From Pseudobacteroides sp. (GTDB taxonomy: Bacteria > Bacillota > Clostridia > Acetivibrionales > DSM-2933): a stretch of 64,000 bases of DNA. The position numbers and the translations under genes were made by a program. Every line of letters starts with the position of its first letter. The first letter of the stretch is position 1. The stretch spans positions 1 to 64,000 of the forward strand of contig NZ_DATCTU010000121.1 of the NCBI RefSeq assembly GCF_036567765.1, given 5' to 3'. Below are positions 33,473-43,246 of this stretch, piece by piece. The notes beneath the pieces are model-generated. The model worked only from the letters and a program-made list of their open reading frames with translations. It did not search any database and had not been told where the DNA came from.

Positions 33473-36454
33473 ATGAAAAAGAAGATGTCATGTTTATTAA
33501 CTATTGCAATGCTGACATCATTAGTACCACAGGCGGGTCCGGCAGTTACAGCTGAGGCAGGACAAGCACTCTTTATTAATGAGGTAATGTCTTCTAACAC
33601 CGATACCCTAAGGGACGGTGACGTGGATGATCCTAGCTACGGAAGCCTTGGCGGAGCTTATTCGGACTGGATTGAAATTTACAATTCCGGAACAGAGCCT
33701 ATTGATTTAACGGGATATACACTATCCGACTCATCTGCCAAATGGAGCTTTCCAAAAGGCACTGTACCTGCAAAAGGTTATCTTCTTGTATGGGCATCTG
33801 ACAAAAACAAAATCGCGAAAGACGGCCAAATGCATACCAATTTTAAGCTAAGCACATCCGGAGAACTTATAACATTAAAAAAACCTGACGGTACTATTAT
33901 CGACAGTGTTACAACGGCTGCTTTAGGGGATAATGGGTCCTATGGACGAAAATCTGATGGGTCTTCCGAGTGGGTTATATTTTCCAAATCAACTCCCAAC
34001 AAATCCAATGTTTACTCAAACGCAACAGTACTGGTTAAAGAGCCCCTCTTTTCCCACAAGGGAGGATTTTACAATGAAGGTATTGACCTTAAGCTTTCAA
34101 CCGATCAGGAAGGGATTAAGATATACTATACCTTAGATGGCTCTGATCCTGTGCCTGGAGCTGAAGGGACATATTTGTACGAAAATGGAATAAGCATACG
34201 AAGCAGGGTTGGAGAACCTAATGTTCTTTCAATGATATCCAATATATCCAATGATCAATGGAATAAGTGGCAGAAGCCAATCGGAGAAGTTTTTAAATGC
34301 TCCACAATAAGGGCAGCATCTATCAGAGAAGACGGCACAAAAAGCAAAATAATAACTCATACATATTTCATTGATCCCAATATGAAGGACAGATACAACT
34401 TACCGGTAATATCTCTTGTTACCGACAGGGATAATCTATTTGATGATACTACAGGAATTTATGTAAACGAAAATTTTGAAAATAAAGGTGATGCATGGGA
34501 AAGACCTGTACATATTGAGTTTTTCGAAAAGGACGGAACACTTGCTTTCTCTCAGAACAGCGGTATGAGGATTAACGGCGGCTATTCCCGTAAAATTCCA
34601 CAAAAGTCTTTCAGATTATATGCAGATCACGGATATGACGATACAAACAAATTTAAGTATGAAGTTTTTCCAGGGCTAAAAAAGAAAGCAACCGGAAAAA
34701 AGCTAGACAGCTTTCAACGCCTTATCCTCAGGAATACTGCAAATGATATCGGATGGACAGGCGTTATGTTCAGAGACGCCATGATGCAGAGCCTTGTTTC
34801 ACACCTGAGTATTGATACCCAAGCCTATAGACCCTCAGTAGTATTTTTGGATGGCGAGTTTTGGGGTATTTATAACATTCGTGAACGTTATGACAGTGAA
34901 TATTTAGCTTCTCATTACAATCTTGATAAAGATAAAGCAGTTATTCTTGACGTATGGGAATATCCCAGTGTTCAGGAGGGAAAACCTGGAGATGAGAAAC
35001 CTTATATCAATGATATAATAAATTATCTAAAAACCAATTCAATAGCAGAGCAAACTACATATGACTATATAAATACTAAAATGGATATCAAAAATTATAT
35101 AGAGTATAACGTATCGGAAATTTTCTTTGGAAATTATGACTGGCCGGGAAACAATTTAAGTGTTTGGAGATATAAAACCGATGACGGCAAGTATCATCCT
35201 GAGGCACCATACGGTCAGGACGGAAGATGGAGATGGCTTTTGAGAGATACGGATTTCGGATTTGGCTTATATGAAAAAAGCGTGACTTTTGATACACTGA
35301 GCTTTGCTACCGCAGATAAGCCTGAGGAAGGTGACTTTGCCTATGCAAATCAGCCATGGGCAGTATTTCTTCTTAAGACCTTATTAAAAAATACCGATTT
35401 CCGAAATGATTTTATAAATTGCTTTGCTGATCAATTAAATACATCTTTTGACCCAAAAAGAGTCAAACAAAGAATAGATGAGTGCAAATCTGCAATTGAA
35501 AAAGCAATGCCGGAGCAAAGCAGAAGATGGAGAGTTATAGATATGGTTAGCTCCTATCCTGGAGGCCTGACATGGGACAGCAACCTCCAGTATATTAAAT
35601 CATATGCTGATAAAAGGCCTTCCGCCGTGAGGGAACATATAATAAACAAATTCAAAAACGATGGTGTAACAGGAACATCTCAAATCAACATAAATACAGA
35701 TATGTCAGCAGGTTTTGTTAGGATTAATTCAATCGATATAAAATCAACTACTCCTGGGATTACCACTCCCTCAAACTGGTCAGGTACATACTTTAACGGA
35801 GTTCCTGTGACCTTAAAGGCAATCCCAACTGCCGGTTATAAATTTGATCATTGGGAAGGAGTACCAGGTGCTGCATCAACAGCAGATACCATAACCTTTA
35901 CCCCCTCGGCGAACTTGAATATAACAGCTGTTTTCAAACCCGAAAATACTGTTCCTACACCCTCGCCTACATCAGTTACCAGTTTTAAACTCACCGGTTA
36001 TGTAAACCCGGACATTTTGTCAAGTTCACCAAACATTAAAGAAGGGTTCAAAGTAGAATTGGTAGGTAAGGGAATATCAGCCAGCACAAATTCAGAGGGA
36101 TTTTTCGAGATTAATAGTGTTCCCGAGAACCTTACCGGGTATACAGTGAGGATTAGCAAAGACAACTATCTTGCAAGAGAAATTGAGAATGTTGTCATAA
36201 AAGAGGACAGGCTCCTTTTTGCAAAATCAAGCCCTGCAAATATCTGGGCCGGCGATATTCTTATTGATGGCATTCAGGATAACAGTATAAATATGAAGGA
36301 TGTTATCCAGATAGCAAAATCATTCAACTCTGTTGCCGGAAGCGAAACATATAACTTAAACGCTGATTTGAACAGGGACAATTCAGTCAATATGGCTGAC
36401 ATTGTCGCAATAGCCAAGCATTTTAATGCGACTTCGTCAAGTTACAATCAGTAG
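33473..36454 (+). CDS. Cellulosomal CotH protein with lamin-tail domain and X-dockerin
   Basis: 993 residues. Signal peptide (1-28); lamin-tail domain (about 30-165, FINEVMSSN, SDWIEIYNSG); chitobiase-like C-terminal domain (about 185-300, IYYTLDGSDPVPG); CotH kinase-like domain (about 305-690, MRINGGYSRKIPQKSFRLY and metal-site RDTDFGFG); a bacterial repeat domain (about 735-830, GYKFDHWEGVPG); an X-type module (about 842-924, GYVNPDI); and a C-terminal dockerin (925-993) with two calcium repeats (DNSINMKDV and DLNRDNSVNMADI). CotH proteins in spores are atypical protein kinases; the role of CotH in cellulosomes is unclear. The dockerin should carry it to a cohesin scaffold. AGGTAGGGGG precedes the start. 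Confidence 0.9.
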   Translation: MKKKMSCLLTIAMLTSLVPQAGPAVTAEAGQALFINEVMSSNTDTLRDGDVDDPSYGSLGGAYSDWIEIYNSGTEPIDLTGYTLSDSSAKWSFPKGTVPAKGYLLVWASDKNKIAKDGQMHTNFKLSTSGELITLKKPDGTIIDSVTTAALGDNGSYGRKSDGSSEWVIFSKSTPNKSNVYSNATVLVKEPLFSHKGGFYNEGIDLKLSTDQEGIKIYYTLDGSDPVPGAEGTYLYENGISIRSRVGEPNVLSMISNISNDQWNKWQKPIGEVFKCSTIRAASIREDGTKSKIITHTYFIDPNMKDRYNLPVISLVTDRDNLFDDTTGIYVNENFENKGDAWERPVHIEFFEKDGTLAFSQNSGMRINGGYSRKIPQKSFRLYADHGYDDTNKFKYEVFPGLKKKATGKKLDSFQRLILRNTANDIGWTGVMFRDAMMQSLVSHLSIDTQAYRPSVVFLDGEFWGIYNIRERYDSEYLASHYNLDKDKAVILDVWEYPSVQEGKPGDEKPYINDIINYLKTNSIAEQTTYDYINTKMDIKNYIEYNVSEIFFGNYDWPGNNLSVWRYKTDDGKYHPEAPYGQDGRWRWLLRDTDFGFGLYEKSVTFDTLSFATADKPEEGDFAYANQPWAVFLLKTLLKNTDFRNDFINCFADQLNTSFDPKRVKQRIDECKSAIEKAMPEQSRRWRVIDMVSSYPGGLTWDSNLQYIKSYADKRPSAVREHIINKFKNDGVTGTSQININTDMSAGFVRINSIDIKSTTPGITTPSNWSGTYFNGVPVTLKAIPTAGYKFDHWEGVPGAASTADTITFTPSANLNITAVFKPENTVPTPSPTSVTSFKLTGYVNPDILSSSPNIKEGFKVELVGKGISASTNSEGFFEINSVPENLTGYTVRISKDNYLAREIENVVIKEDRLLFAKSSPANIWAGDILIDGIQDNSINMKDVIQIAKSFNSVAGSETYNLNADLNRDNSVNMADIVAIAKHFNATSSSYNQ

Positions 36455-36462
36455 TGCTATTA

Positions 36463-36501
36463 GGAGATACCGAACTTTAAAGTTTAAAGTTCGGTATCTC
36501 C
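36463..36501. terminator. Near-perfect 39-base palindrome after the CotH gene
   Basis: GGAGATACCGAACTTTAAA and its complement around a single G. It ends the CotH transcript and the convergent small gene at 36505. The arm GATACCGAACT also occurs in the 31606 palindrome. Confidence 0.75.
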
Positions 36502-36504
36502 TTG

Positions 36505-36723
36505 TTACTGTTCCAGGCTTTTTATATTTTCATTATTGATACGGTTGTATTCATCCTCTGTAATGACACCCTTTAAAAGCAAGTGTTTTAAAATATGCTT
36601 TGATACAATATATTGAATACCTGGATCTTTCTTCTCGATATTCATTTTTTCATAAAACCTCCTCGGATTTTTATCAGACAAGAAAAACTTTTTATATTTT
36701 TTCATACTTTTACCTATGACCAT
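36505..36723 (-). CDS. Small protein with SHOCT-like C-terminus
   Basis: 72 residues; GAGGAG lies 8 bases before the ATG. The basic N-terminus (MKKYKKFFLSDKNPRRFYEK) is followed by a short helical segment HILKHLLLKGVITEDEYNRI, similar to SHOCT motifs (GVITEEEF). Function unknown. A promoter module about 265 bases upstream (36989-37017) points at it. Confidence 0.6.
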   Translation of the reverse strand: MVIGKSMKKYKKFFLSDKNPRRFYEKMNIEKKDPGIQYIVSKHILKHLLLKGVITEDEYNRINNENIKSLEQ

Positions 36724-36988
36724 TTAATTGCTCCTCATACAATAACTCCTAAATAAAGTATTCAATATCTTTGTAATTTATTAATGGAAATATATAACCA
36801 ATATCAAATTTTGATTACTTTACATTGTTAATCCCCCCTCTATTACCTTGCTGATTTTCTCACTTTTTAGCAACAGTTATGATAAGAGTATATTTGTGGT
36901 TTTATTAATTTGTAGCTATTCTTAACAACTTTCAACGTTTATCGATTATATAACCGATTTATTTGCGTGTCCTATAGGTTACATTATT

Positions 36989-37050
36989 ATCTTACCAGAC
37001 TCGTCACCTATCGTCAATACTTATTCTAAATTTTTTGAACTATGTTGCTT
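36989..37050 (-). promoter_or_regulatory. Promoter module, copy 1
   Basis: On the minus strand TTGACG (37012-37017), a 17-base spacer and TAAGAT (36989-36994). Upstream lies a degenerate palindrome GTTGCTT / AGCAAAC (from 37044). The whole block resembles the module at 40368-40439. It points toward the small gene at 36505-36723. Confidence 0.6.
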
Positions 37051-37067
37051 TTAGCAAACACGCTCTC

Positions 37068-40000
37068 CTATATTACCTTCACATACGATGATGCAGATGA
37101 ATTAAAGTGCTTTGCAATGATAACAATATCACTTAAGTTGATTGCACCATCCAGATTTAAATCACATTGTGCATTATACGCAGCATCATTCAAATTGGCA
37201 TTAAACAACCTGGCTATCATGATAACGTCCCTTCATGTTAATTGTTCCATCCTGATCAATATCACCGCCCCATATTTGAATCCTGGAGGATTCGCTGCCA
37301 ATCTCCAAATCCTCATTGAGCTTTTCTAAAGCAATTATCCTGTATAAATGCCCGGCTTTACTTATTTTAATTGAGCAGCCTTCATCACTTTCATTAACAT
37401 CTGCTAATTCAAAATACCCGTTGGAATTTGTAACAGCATAATAACCAGTTCCTTGGATTTGTACCGAAAATCCTGAGAGCTCTTCATTGGAATCTGATTC
37501 CAAATAACCCGATATCTTATACTTCTTTTTTACAGGAGCAGTAACTGCAATCTCCTCTGAATCAGAAGAACCATCAAAGCATATATCCCCGTTATAAACC
37601 GCTGTTATGTTATGCAGCCCAGGTATAAGGCCTTTAAGCTTCAAGGTTGCTGTAGCCTCTCTTTCATCTACCCTTAGGAAAGGAGCCTCTCCTATAACTG
37701 TATCTCCGTCTTTAAATATTACTTTTCCGGTAGGAAACACCTCTTTTTGTGTCCAAGTTAATTCAGCAGATAAAATCTGTTCACCTGACTGAGAATCGTT
37801 AAGGGTACTTAATTCTATAGATTTACGCTCTTTGCTGACAAGCAGCAGGTCCAAACTTCCCACACTTCCTGCATAGGTATCACCCTCCTGATATTCTGCA
37901 GTTAGATGATGAACACCTACAAAATTTATTCTCTTTTCAAGCACCGCCTCTGAATAGTCTGCACCCTCCACAGGCACTAGATGTGCAGTCCCAAGAACCT
38001 CATCAAGATCTCTGAATACAACCCTTCCGCTTTTAACCTGTCCATCTAAGCTCTTTACTACAGCCTTTAACATAACCGACTCACTATAAGGTATGGGATT
38101 ATAATTACTCTTTAATGAGGTCTCTGTAACTGTAAACTTATCGCTAACCAAGTGTTCCATTGCAGATGAAACTACTTGATAACTTTCGTCTCCCGAATAA
38201 TCTAGCGATATTAAGTGTTTACCTTCGGGCAATGAGCTTACTTCTATTTGAGCCATAGCCTTATTGCCACTTGACAGCGGAGTCAATTTGGATTTGCCAA
38301 GTATCATACTCCCAGCATTGAAGGTAACAGTGCCTTTAGGCAGCTCATTATATGTTCCGGATACAATGGCTGTTAAAACTACAGGCTGACCCGGCACCGA
38401 AATATACGGAACGAATGATAAGTTTATATACATCTCAGGCTTCTCAATTAATAACTCATGTACTTCTGAAGTACTATTTTGGAGTATGTCATTTCCGATA
38501 TATTCTGCTACAACTCTATGTGCACCAATAGAATTAAAAGTTAATGTTATGTATGCTCTTGAACGATTATTATCAAAAGGCTGTAGCTGTGCCTCGCCTA
38601 CTATTAAATCACCGTCTCTGAAAATTACGCTGCCGGTTGGAGAGAATCCCTCTTTAGAAATAACATCTACTCCAAGTGCAACTGGGTTACCTACTGTATA
38701 GTATTGTCCATTTCTTGTTAAATATATCGATGTATTGTACAGTTCGCCCCATGTCTTTGCAGGACTGCTGAGGCTTTCATTACCTCCGCTTATTGCCGAC
38801 ACAGTATAAAAATATTTGATATCATCAGCCACAGAATCTGTAAAAGTAACCAACTCTCCAACACCGGCAATATTATCAGCTATAGTAACATATTCTCCTC
38901 CAGGTGCTGTGCTTCTTTTTACTTTGTATAAGTCTATTCCAAGCTCTCCCGACCATTGGAGCTTCACAATACCGTTTTCATGACTAACGCTTAGGCCAAG
39001 CGGAGCAGGAGGTGCCAGTAAGAGAAAATAATCTCCTTCATATTTATTGAATCTTTTTTCAAATACATTGCCGTTTAAGTCATTAAATACAGTAACCATT
39101 TTACCCTTTATATCCCTAAGCTCCGGAGCTGTAAAAGCACCGTTCAAAACATTAGCTTCTATACACCTGTCATCCTCAGTATAAAACCTGATTATCCCGT
39201 TGTTAGAGTCGGGCAAAACTCCAAAGACCCCCAAATCTTCTGTTTTTGTATCCCAATACTGATAAAAAACATCTTCAATAATATTACCGGAATATTCTGC
39301 TTTATATTTAACTTTTATTCTGCCTCTATAGCCAATGGAACCTAATTTTTCTCCTATATCCTCCAAGTTATCTCCCTCAGTGCTGTTTCCTGAAATTAAT
39401 TCGTCCCCGTAGCAATCTGTAACTTCCCAAGCAAGACTTTCATAATCCCTCAGAATAGTCCTATTGTAATCATATCGGTGAAATAACTGTGGCACTGCTA
39501 ACTTATCCATAATTGGGTATTGATTCATAAAAATACCCTTTGCAGGTTTTCCCTTCAAGCATCCCTGTCTTTCGTACCATTCATTAAACTTCATTCCTTC
39601 AACAGTCTCCTGGACTTCTTCTGCCAGCTCGATCAGCCTATCCTCCGAATTTATAATTTCGCTATCATACATATATTTTTGATACAAGGCAACATTGAAC
39701 CATCCAAAAAATTCTTCATTCTCCATATAAACCTTGTTCCACGCATAACTACATAACTCATCATGCAACCTTGGGTCAAGCCCGTCTCTATAGTTACCCC
39801 CTATTATTTCACTATTCAAAGCTTCATAATAAATATTACCGGGTTTTATACAGTCTCTGTATTGAGGAAGCCTTTCTAAAATTACTCTTGCTGCAGCAGA
39901 CACCATACCTTTGTCAAAGCTGTCCAGCTTTACTCTGCACCCACCACGGAACATATAAAGCATTTGATTTAGGACTACCGACAAGTCATTTAAACCCTTG

Positions 40001-40305
40001 AGTTTTATTGTATTTTCCTCAAAAACTCCATCCGAACTCAAATTGGGGTCCTTAGCTATATTGACTGTCATTATCATAAACGGTCTACCAAAAACTTTTA
40101 GGGTCTCAGGATAAAAATCATTAACTGCCCTTCTTAGTAGCTGAAGCTCGTCTTCAGTCCAGGGATTCTCATCAGAGTCATAAGTAAACGTCATACCGTC
40201 ACCCATTATGTCGCTTTCGCTGTATGATTCCCCAAAAATAATTACTGGCATGCTTAATGCAAGAAGCATAACTACAAATAAAATTGCTGCTCTCTTTTTA
40301 GTCAT
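37068..40305 (-). CDS. Cellulosomal FN3/Ig-repeat protein, dockerin frameshifted
   Basis: The uninterrupted frame covers 40305-37201 (1034 residues). One extra G at 37229-37231 (AAGGGACG for expected AAGGACG) throws off the first dockerin repeat; skipping it restores DVIMIARLFN, then DLNLDGAINLSDI, to a stop at 37068. Layout: signal peptide (1-25); unassigned N-domain (about 30-440); FN3 (about 445-530); four Ig-like Big_3-type repeats (about 540-935; GSVIFRDGDLIVGEAQL, GTVTFNAGS); X-module; and dockerin. As read, the protein would end QIWGGDIDQDGTINMKG plus a short wrong tail and would not bind cohesin. AGGAGG lies before the ATG. It may be a structural or adhesive cellulosome component. Confidence 0.8.
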
Positions 40306-40367
40306 ATTCGTGTATTCCTCCTAAAAATTAATATTATAACGTTCTGTCTCTTAATGGTTACACGTCC

Positions 40368-40396
40368 ATTTTACCAGTTTCGTTCTCATTCGTCAA
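40368..40396 (-). promoter_or_regulatory. Promoter module, copy 2 (for the FN3/Ig dockerin gene)
   Basis: On the minus strand TTGACG (40391-40396), 17-base spacer, TAAAAT (40368-40373). Spacer and flanks match copy 1 at many positions (TTGACGA, ACGA, CTGGTAA, TGTAACC). Confidence 0.7.
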
Positions 40397-40423
40397 TATT
40401 TAGCCACAATTTATTAATAAAGT

Positions 40424-40453
40424 GTTGCTTACAAGCAACTTATGGTATATAAT
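40424..40453 (+). promoter_or_regulatory. XRE-gene promoter with perfect palindromic operator
   Basis: TTGCTT (40425-40430), 17-base spacer and TATAAT (40448-40453). The palindrome GTTGCTTACAAGCAAC (40424-40439; only the central two bases unpaired) covers the -35 box, a typical place for autorepression by the XRE protein. It also lies upstream of the divergent dockerin-gene promoter. Confidence 0.75.
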
Positions 40454-40473
40454 TAAAATTGAGGTGATCCATA

Positions 40474-40902
40474 ATGTCAACAGAACTCGGGAAATATATC
40501 GAATCCATAAGGACCCAAATGGAGTTATCCCAGCGTCAGCTTGCTGAAAGGGCAGGAATAAGCAATACTGAAGTCTGGAGAATTGAGACAGGCCAAAGAA
40601 AAAATCCTACACCTGCTGTGCTTAGGGCACTAGCTCCTCATTTAGAGGTACCTTATGAAGAACTATTGATAAAAGCGGGTTATATAGAAGAAACAATTGA
40701 TCATTCAGGATATACCGAAAAGGTATTCAGGGATGATAAGGGAAATGTAGTAGATATATTACGACGGGCTAAGGAAATGTACGAGAAGGACAGCGACTGG
40801 GCAAATATTGCCTATAGGATATCCAAAGAGCTGTCGGAAGATGACATATCCGCAATAAAAGCCGTTGCAAAGTCCCTTTTGAATAAAAAAAAGAAGAAAT
40901 GA
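40474..40902 (+). CDS. XRE-family transcriptional regulator (ImmR-like)
   Basis: 142 residues. An N-terminal helix-turn-helix (about 8-65: IESIRTQMELSQRQLAERAG, SNTEVWRIETGQ) and a C-terminal helical tail. GAGGTGAT lies before the ATG. The next gene codes for an ImmA/IrrE metallopeptidase, the classic partner that cleaves such repressors under stress. The operator covering its promoter suggests autoregulation and possible control of the divergent dockerin gene. Confidence 0.9.
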   Translation: MSTELGKYIESIRTQMELSQRQLAERAGISNTEVWRIETGQRKNPTPAVLRALAPHLEVPYEELLIKAGYIEETIDHSGYTEKVFRDDKGNVVDILRRAKEMYEKDSDWANIAYRISKELSEDDISAIKAVAKSLLNKKKKK

Positions 40903-40982
40903 ACAGGAGCCTTTGTAGCCTGCTCAACAAAGGCTCTCTCATAATTTCACAGAATATCCCATAATTTATTTCAACTTGCCTA

Positions 40983-41020
40983 TTTACAATATATAGGGAT
41001 TTCTGTATAATTATACAGAA
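40983..41020 (+). promoter_or_regulatory. Promoter and perfect 20-base operator before the ImmA/IrrE gene
   Basis: TTTACA (40983-40988), 17-base spacer and TATAAT (41006-41011). The perfect palindrome TTCTGTATAATTATACAGAA (41001-41020) covers the -10 box. It differs from the operator before the XRE gene. A ten-base stem hairpin at 40907-40936 separates the two genes and may terminate the XRE transcript. Confidence 0.7.
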
Positions 41021-41049
41021 CACATGTTCCATTTACGGAGGATAACCCT

Positions 41050-42015
41050 ATGAATCAGATAGACAATTATACTATTGAACAGATTCCCCAATACCGCAGA
41101 CAGTTTATAGATTATACAATACGAAGGTTTTTCAGTACGTACTTCATAACAAAATGGCCTATTGATTGTGTGCAGCTCCTTGATGTTATCAGCAGCAACA
41201 ATAGCCTGTCTCTTCAGGTTGGAACTGTTTCAAATGTCAGCAGCAGCTTTGATGCCATATCTATATATAATCCCGAGAGCCACGATTACCAGATAATTTT
41301 AAATAAAAATAAAATAAATTACCCTTTTAAGGAGTCACGAGACAGAAGATTGAACTTTACAATAGCACATGAACTGGGCCATATTTTTCTTGATCATCTT
41401 TCAATAAGTGATGATGTTAAAACCACTGACGAAAGATTTATAGAGGATTTAGAAGCCAATGAATTTGCCGGCAGGCTCCTCATGCCTCAAAGCATCCTTC
41501 TTAACTGCAACTTTTATTCATTAGAAGCTGTGGCTGATTTTTTTAATGTTTCAGTGTCTGCATTAACAACAAGAATCCATGTTTTACGGCGACTTGATCT
41601 TTTAACCCTTAGGAAAAGCGTTGTTTGCAGACAATGTGGCAATACCGAAAGAAGCTTCTTTTCAAAATACTGCATGATTTGCGGCAGCAAATGGCAGGAC
41701 AATGAGAATGGCATCCTTAAGACTTACTACAAGGGAATTGAGGTTAACAATAACAGCGAAGCACTGGCCTGTCCCAATTGTTGCGATGACAGCGGCTGCA
41801 TTTTAAGCAGCAACTGTAATAAATGCGGAGCAGTTATAATAAACACCTGCACCAATGAGCATAATCCTCATTGTGACTACCACAGCACTGGCAATGGCAG
41901 GTATTGTGAAATATGCGGAAGCAAAACGGAATTCTTTAAAGGGGGCTACATTAAGCCTTGGTATGAAGAACAGCCTGAATTGATGTCTGAATCAATCGCC
42001 GAGGGAAGCTTGTAG
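41050..42015 (+). CDS. ImmA/IrrE-type metallopeptidase with zinc ribbons
   Basis: 321 residues. The zinc protease motif is HELGHIFLDH, with the downstream Glu in EANEFAGRLLMP (about 95-145). The C-terminal half carries three zinc-ribbon-like sets (CRQCGN...CMICGSK; CPNCCDD...CNKCGAV; CEICGSK), unusual additions to the usual ~150-200-residue ImmA. Such peptidases cleave a partner XRE repressor, here probably the upstream gene product, in response to a signal. GGAGG is 9 bases before the ATG. The 3' end overlaps the convergent aminotransferase by 24 bases. Confidence 0.87.
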   Translation: MNQIDNYTIEQIPQYRRQFIDYTIRRFFSTYFITKWPIDCVQLLDVISSNNSLSLQVGTVSNVSSSFDAISIYNPESHDYQIILNKNKINYPFKESRDRRLNFTIAHELGHIFLDHLSISDDVKTTDERFIEDLEANEFAGRLLMPQSILLNCNFYSLEAVADFFNVSVSALTTRIHVLRRLDLLTLRKSVVCRQCGNTERSFFSKYCMICGSKWQDNENGILKTYYKGIEVNNNSEALACPNCCDDSGCILSSNCNKCGAVIINTCTNEHNPHCDYHSTGNGRYCEICGSKTEFFKGGYIKPWYEEQPELMSESIAEGSL

Positions 42016-43209
42016 CTTGGCATGAATAAATTCTCTTAAAACATCGGATATACGTTTTATGCCTTCTACTATTCTTTCTTCAGGCATGTTTGAAAAGTTA
42101 ATTCTCATGGTGTTCTGCCTGTTTTCATTGGGAAAAAAAGCTCCTCCCGGAACAAATGCAACATTTTTTTCGAGGCATTTTTGAAGAACATCCCTTGAGT
42201 CTACATCAGGCGGAAGCTCAACCCATGCAAACAGTCCTCCCTCAGGTCTTGTAAAAGTTACCCCCTCAGGAAACTCCTCCTCCATAGCCTTAACAACAGT
42301 GTCCCTTCTTCTCTTGTAAGCCTTCTTTATATTGGAAATGTGCTTATCAATTGAATAAAGCTCAAGATACTTGGCAATCTCCATCTGAGCCATTGTATTG
42401 CACTGCAAATCAACTCCCTGCTTAACAAGTATATACTTGGATATTATTTTTTCCTCTCCTGCTACCCAGCCGATTCTGTAACCGGGACAAAATATTTTGG
42501 AAAATGTGCCCAAGCAAATTACCAAGCCTGTTTTATCAAAAGACTTTACAGAAGGAAGCATTTCCCCTTCAAACCTCAGTTCACCGTATGGATTGTCTTC
42601 TATAATGATTATGTTATGTTTCATGGCCGCCTGAACCAGCATTTCTCTTCTTTCAACGCTCCAAGTCCTTCCAGTGGGATTTTGGAAGTCAGGAATAACA
42701 TAAATGAGCTTAACATTTTGAGTAGAGTAGAGTATGCTTTCCAGTTCATCGGGAATCATCCCGTCATTATCGGTGGGTACCTCCTTGAATCGGCAGCCGT
42801 ATGCCTTAAATGCACTTATAGCAGCTAGGTATGTAGGGCTTTCACAAAGTACCACATCACCCTCATCCAAAAACACCTTGCCTGTTAAATCTAAAGCCTG
42901 CTGAGATCCATGAGTTAGAAGGATATTTTCATAGCCAAAACTTGAACCCATGTTTTTGTTGGTTCTGTCCGCAATCCATTCTCGTAAAGGAGTATACCCT
43001 TCAGTTGTGGTATATTGAAGGGCTTTGGCTCCATTTTCCTCAAGCACCAGCCTTGTTACATCTTTAATTTCCTTAACCGGGAAAAGCTCCGGGGCAGGCA
43101 GGCCTCCTGCAAAAGAAATCACCTCAGGCCTTTCTGTCACCTTTAGAATTTCCCTTATCTCTGAAGCCCTCAAATTTTGTATTCTTTTTGCAAATTTATA
43201 TTCCAGCAT
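41992..43209 (-). CDS. PLP-dependent aminotransferase (2-aminoadipate/LysN-like, class I/II)
   Basis: 405 residues from the ATG at 43209 (MLEYKFAKRIQNLRASEIRE), with GGAGGTG ten bases upstream. Fold-type I features: THGSQQALDL, YVIPDFQNPTGRTWS, EDNPYGELRF, the PLP Lys in LGTFSKIFCPGYRIGW, and the C-terminal Arg in NTMRINFSNM. It probably transaminates an amino-acid substrate such as 2-aminoadipate, Leu or an aromatic; which one is not clear. It is adjacent to a paralogous MocR-type regulator and likely co-transcribed. Confidence 0.88.
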   Translation of the reverse strand: MLEYKFAKRIQNLRASEIREILKVTERPEVISFAGGLPAPELFPVKEIKDVTRLVLEENGAKALQYTTTEGYTPLREWIADRTNKNMGSSFGYENILLTHGSQQALDLTGKVFLDEGDVVLCESPTYLAAISAFKAYGCRFKEVPTDNDGMIPDELESILYSTQNVKLIYVIPDFQNPTGRTWSVERREMLVQAAMKHNIIIIEDNPYGELRFEGEMLPSVKSFDKTGLVICLGTFSKIFCPGYRIGWVAGEEKIISKYILVKQGVDLQCNTMAQMEIAKYLELYSIDKHISNIKKAYKRRRDTVVKAMEEEFPEGVTFTRPEGGLFAWVELPPDVDSRDVLQKCLEKNVAFVPGGAFFPNENRQNTMRINFSNMPEERIVEGIKRISDVLREFIHAKLQASLGD

Positions 43210-43246
43210 ATACGCTGCACCTCCATCCCAGATTAAAAGCATTCAA

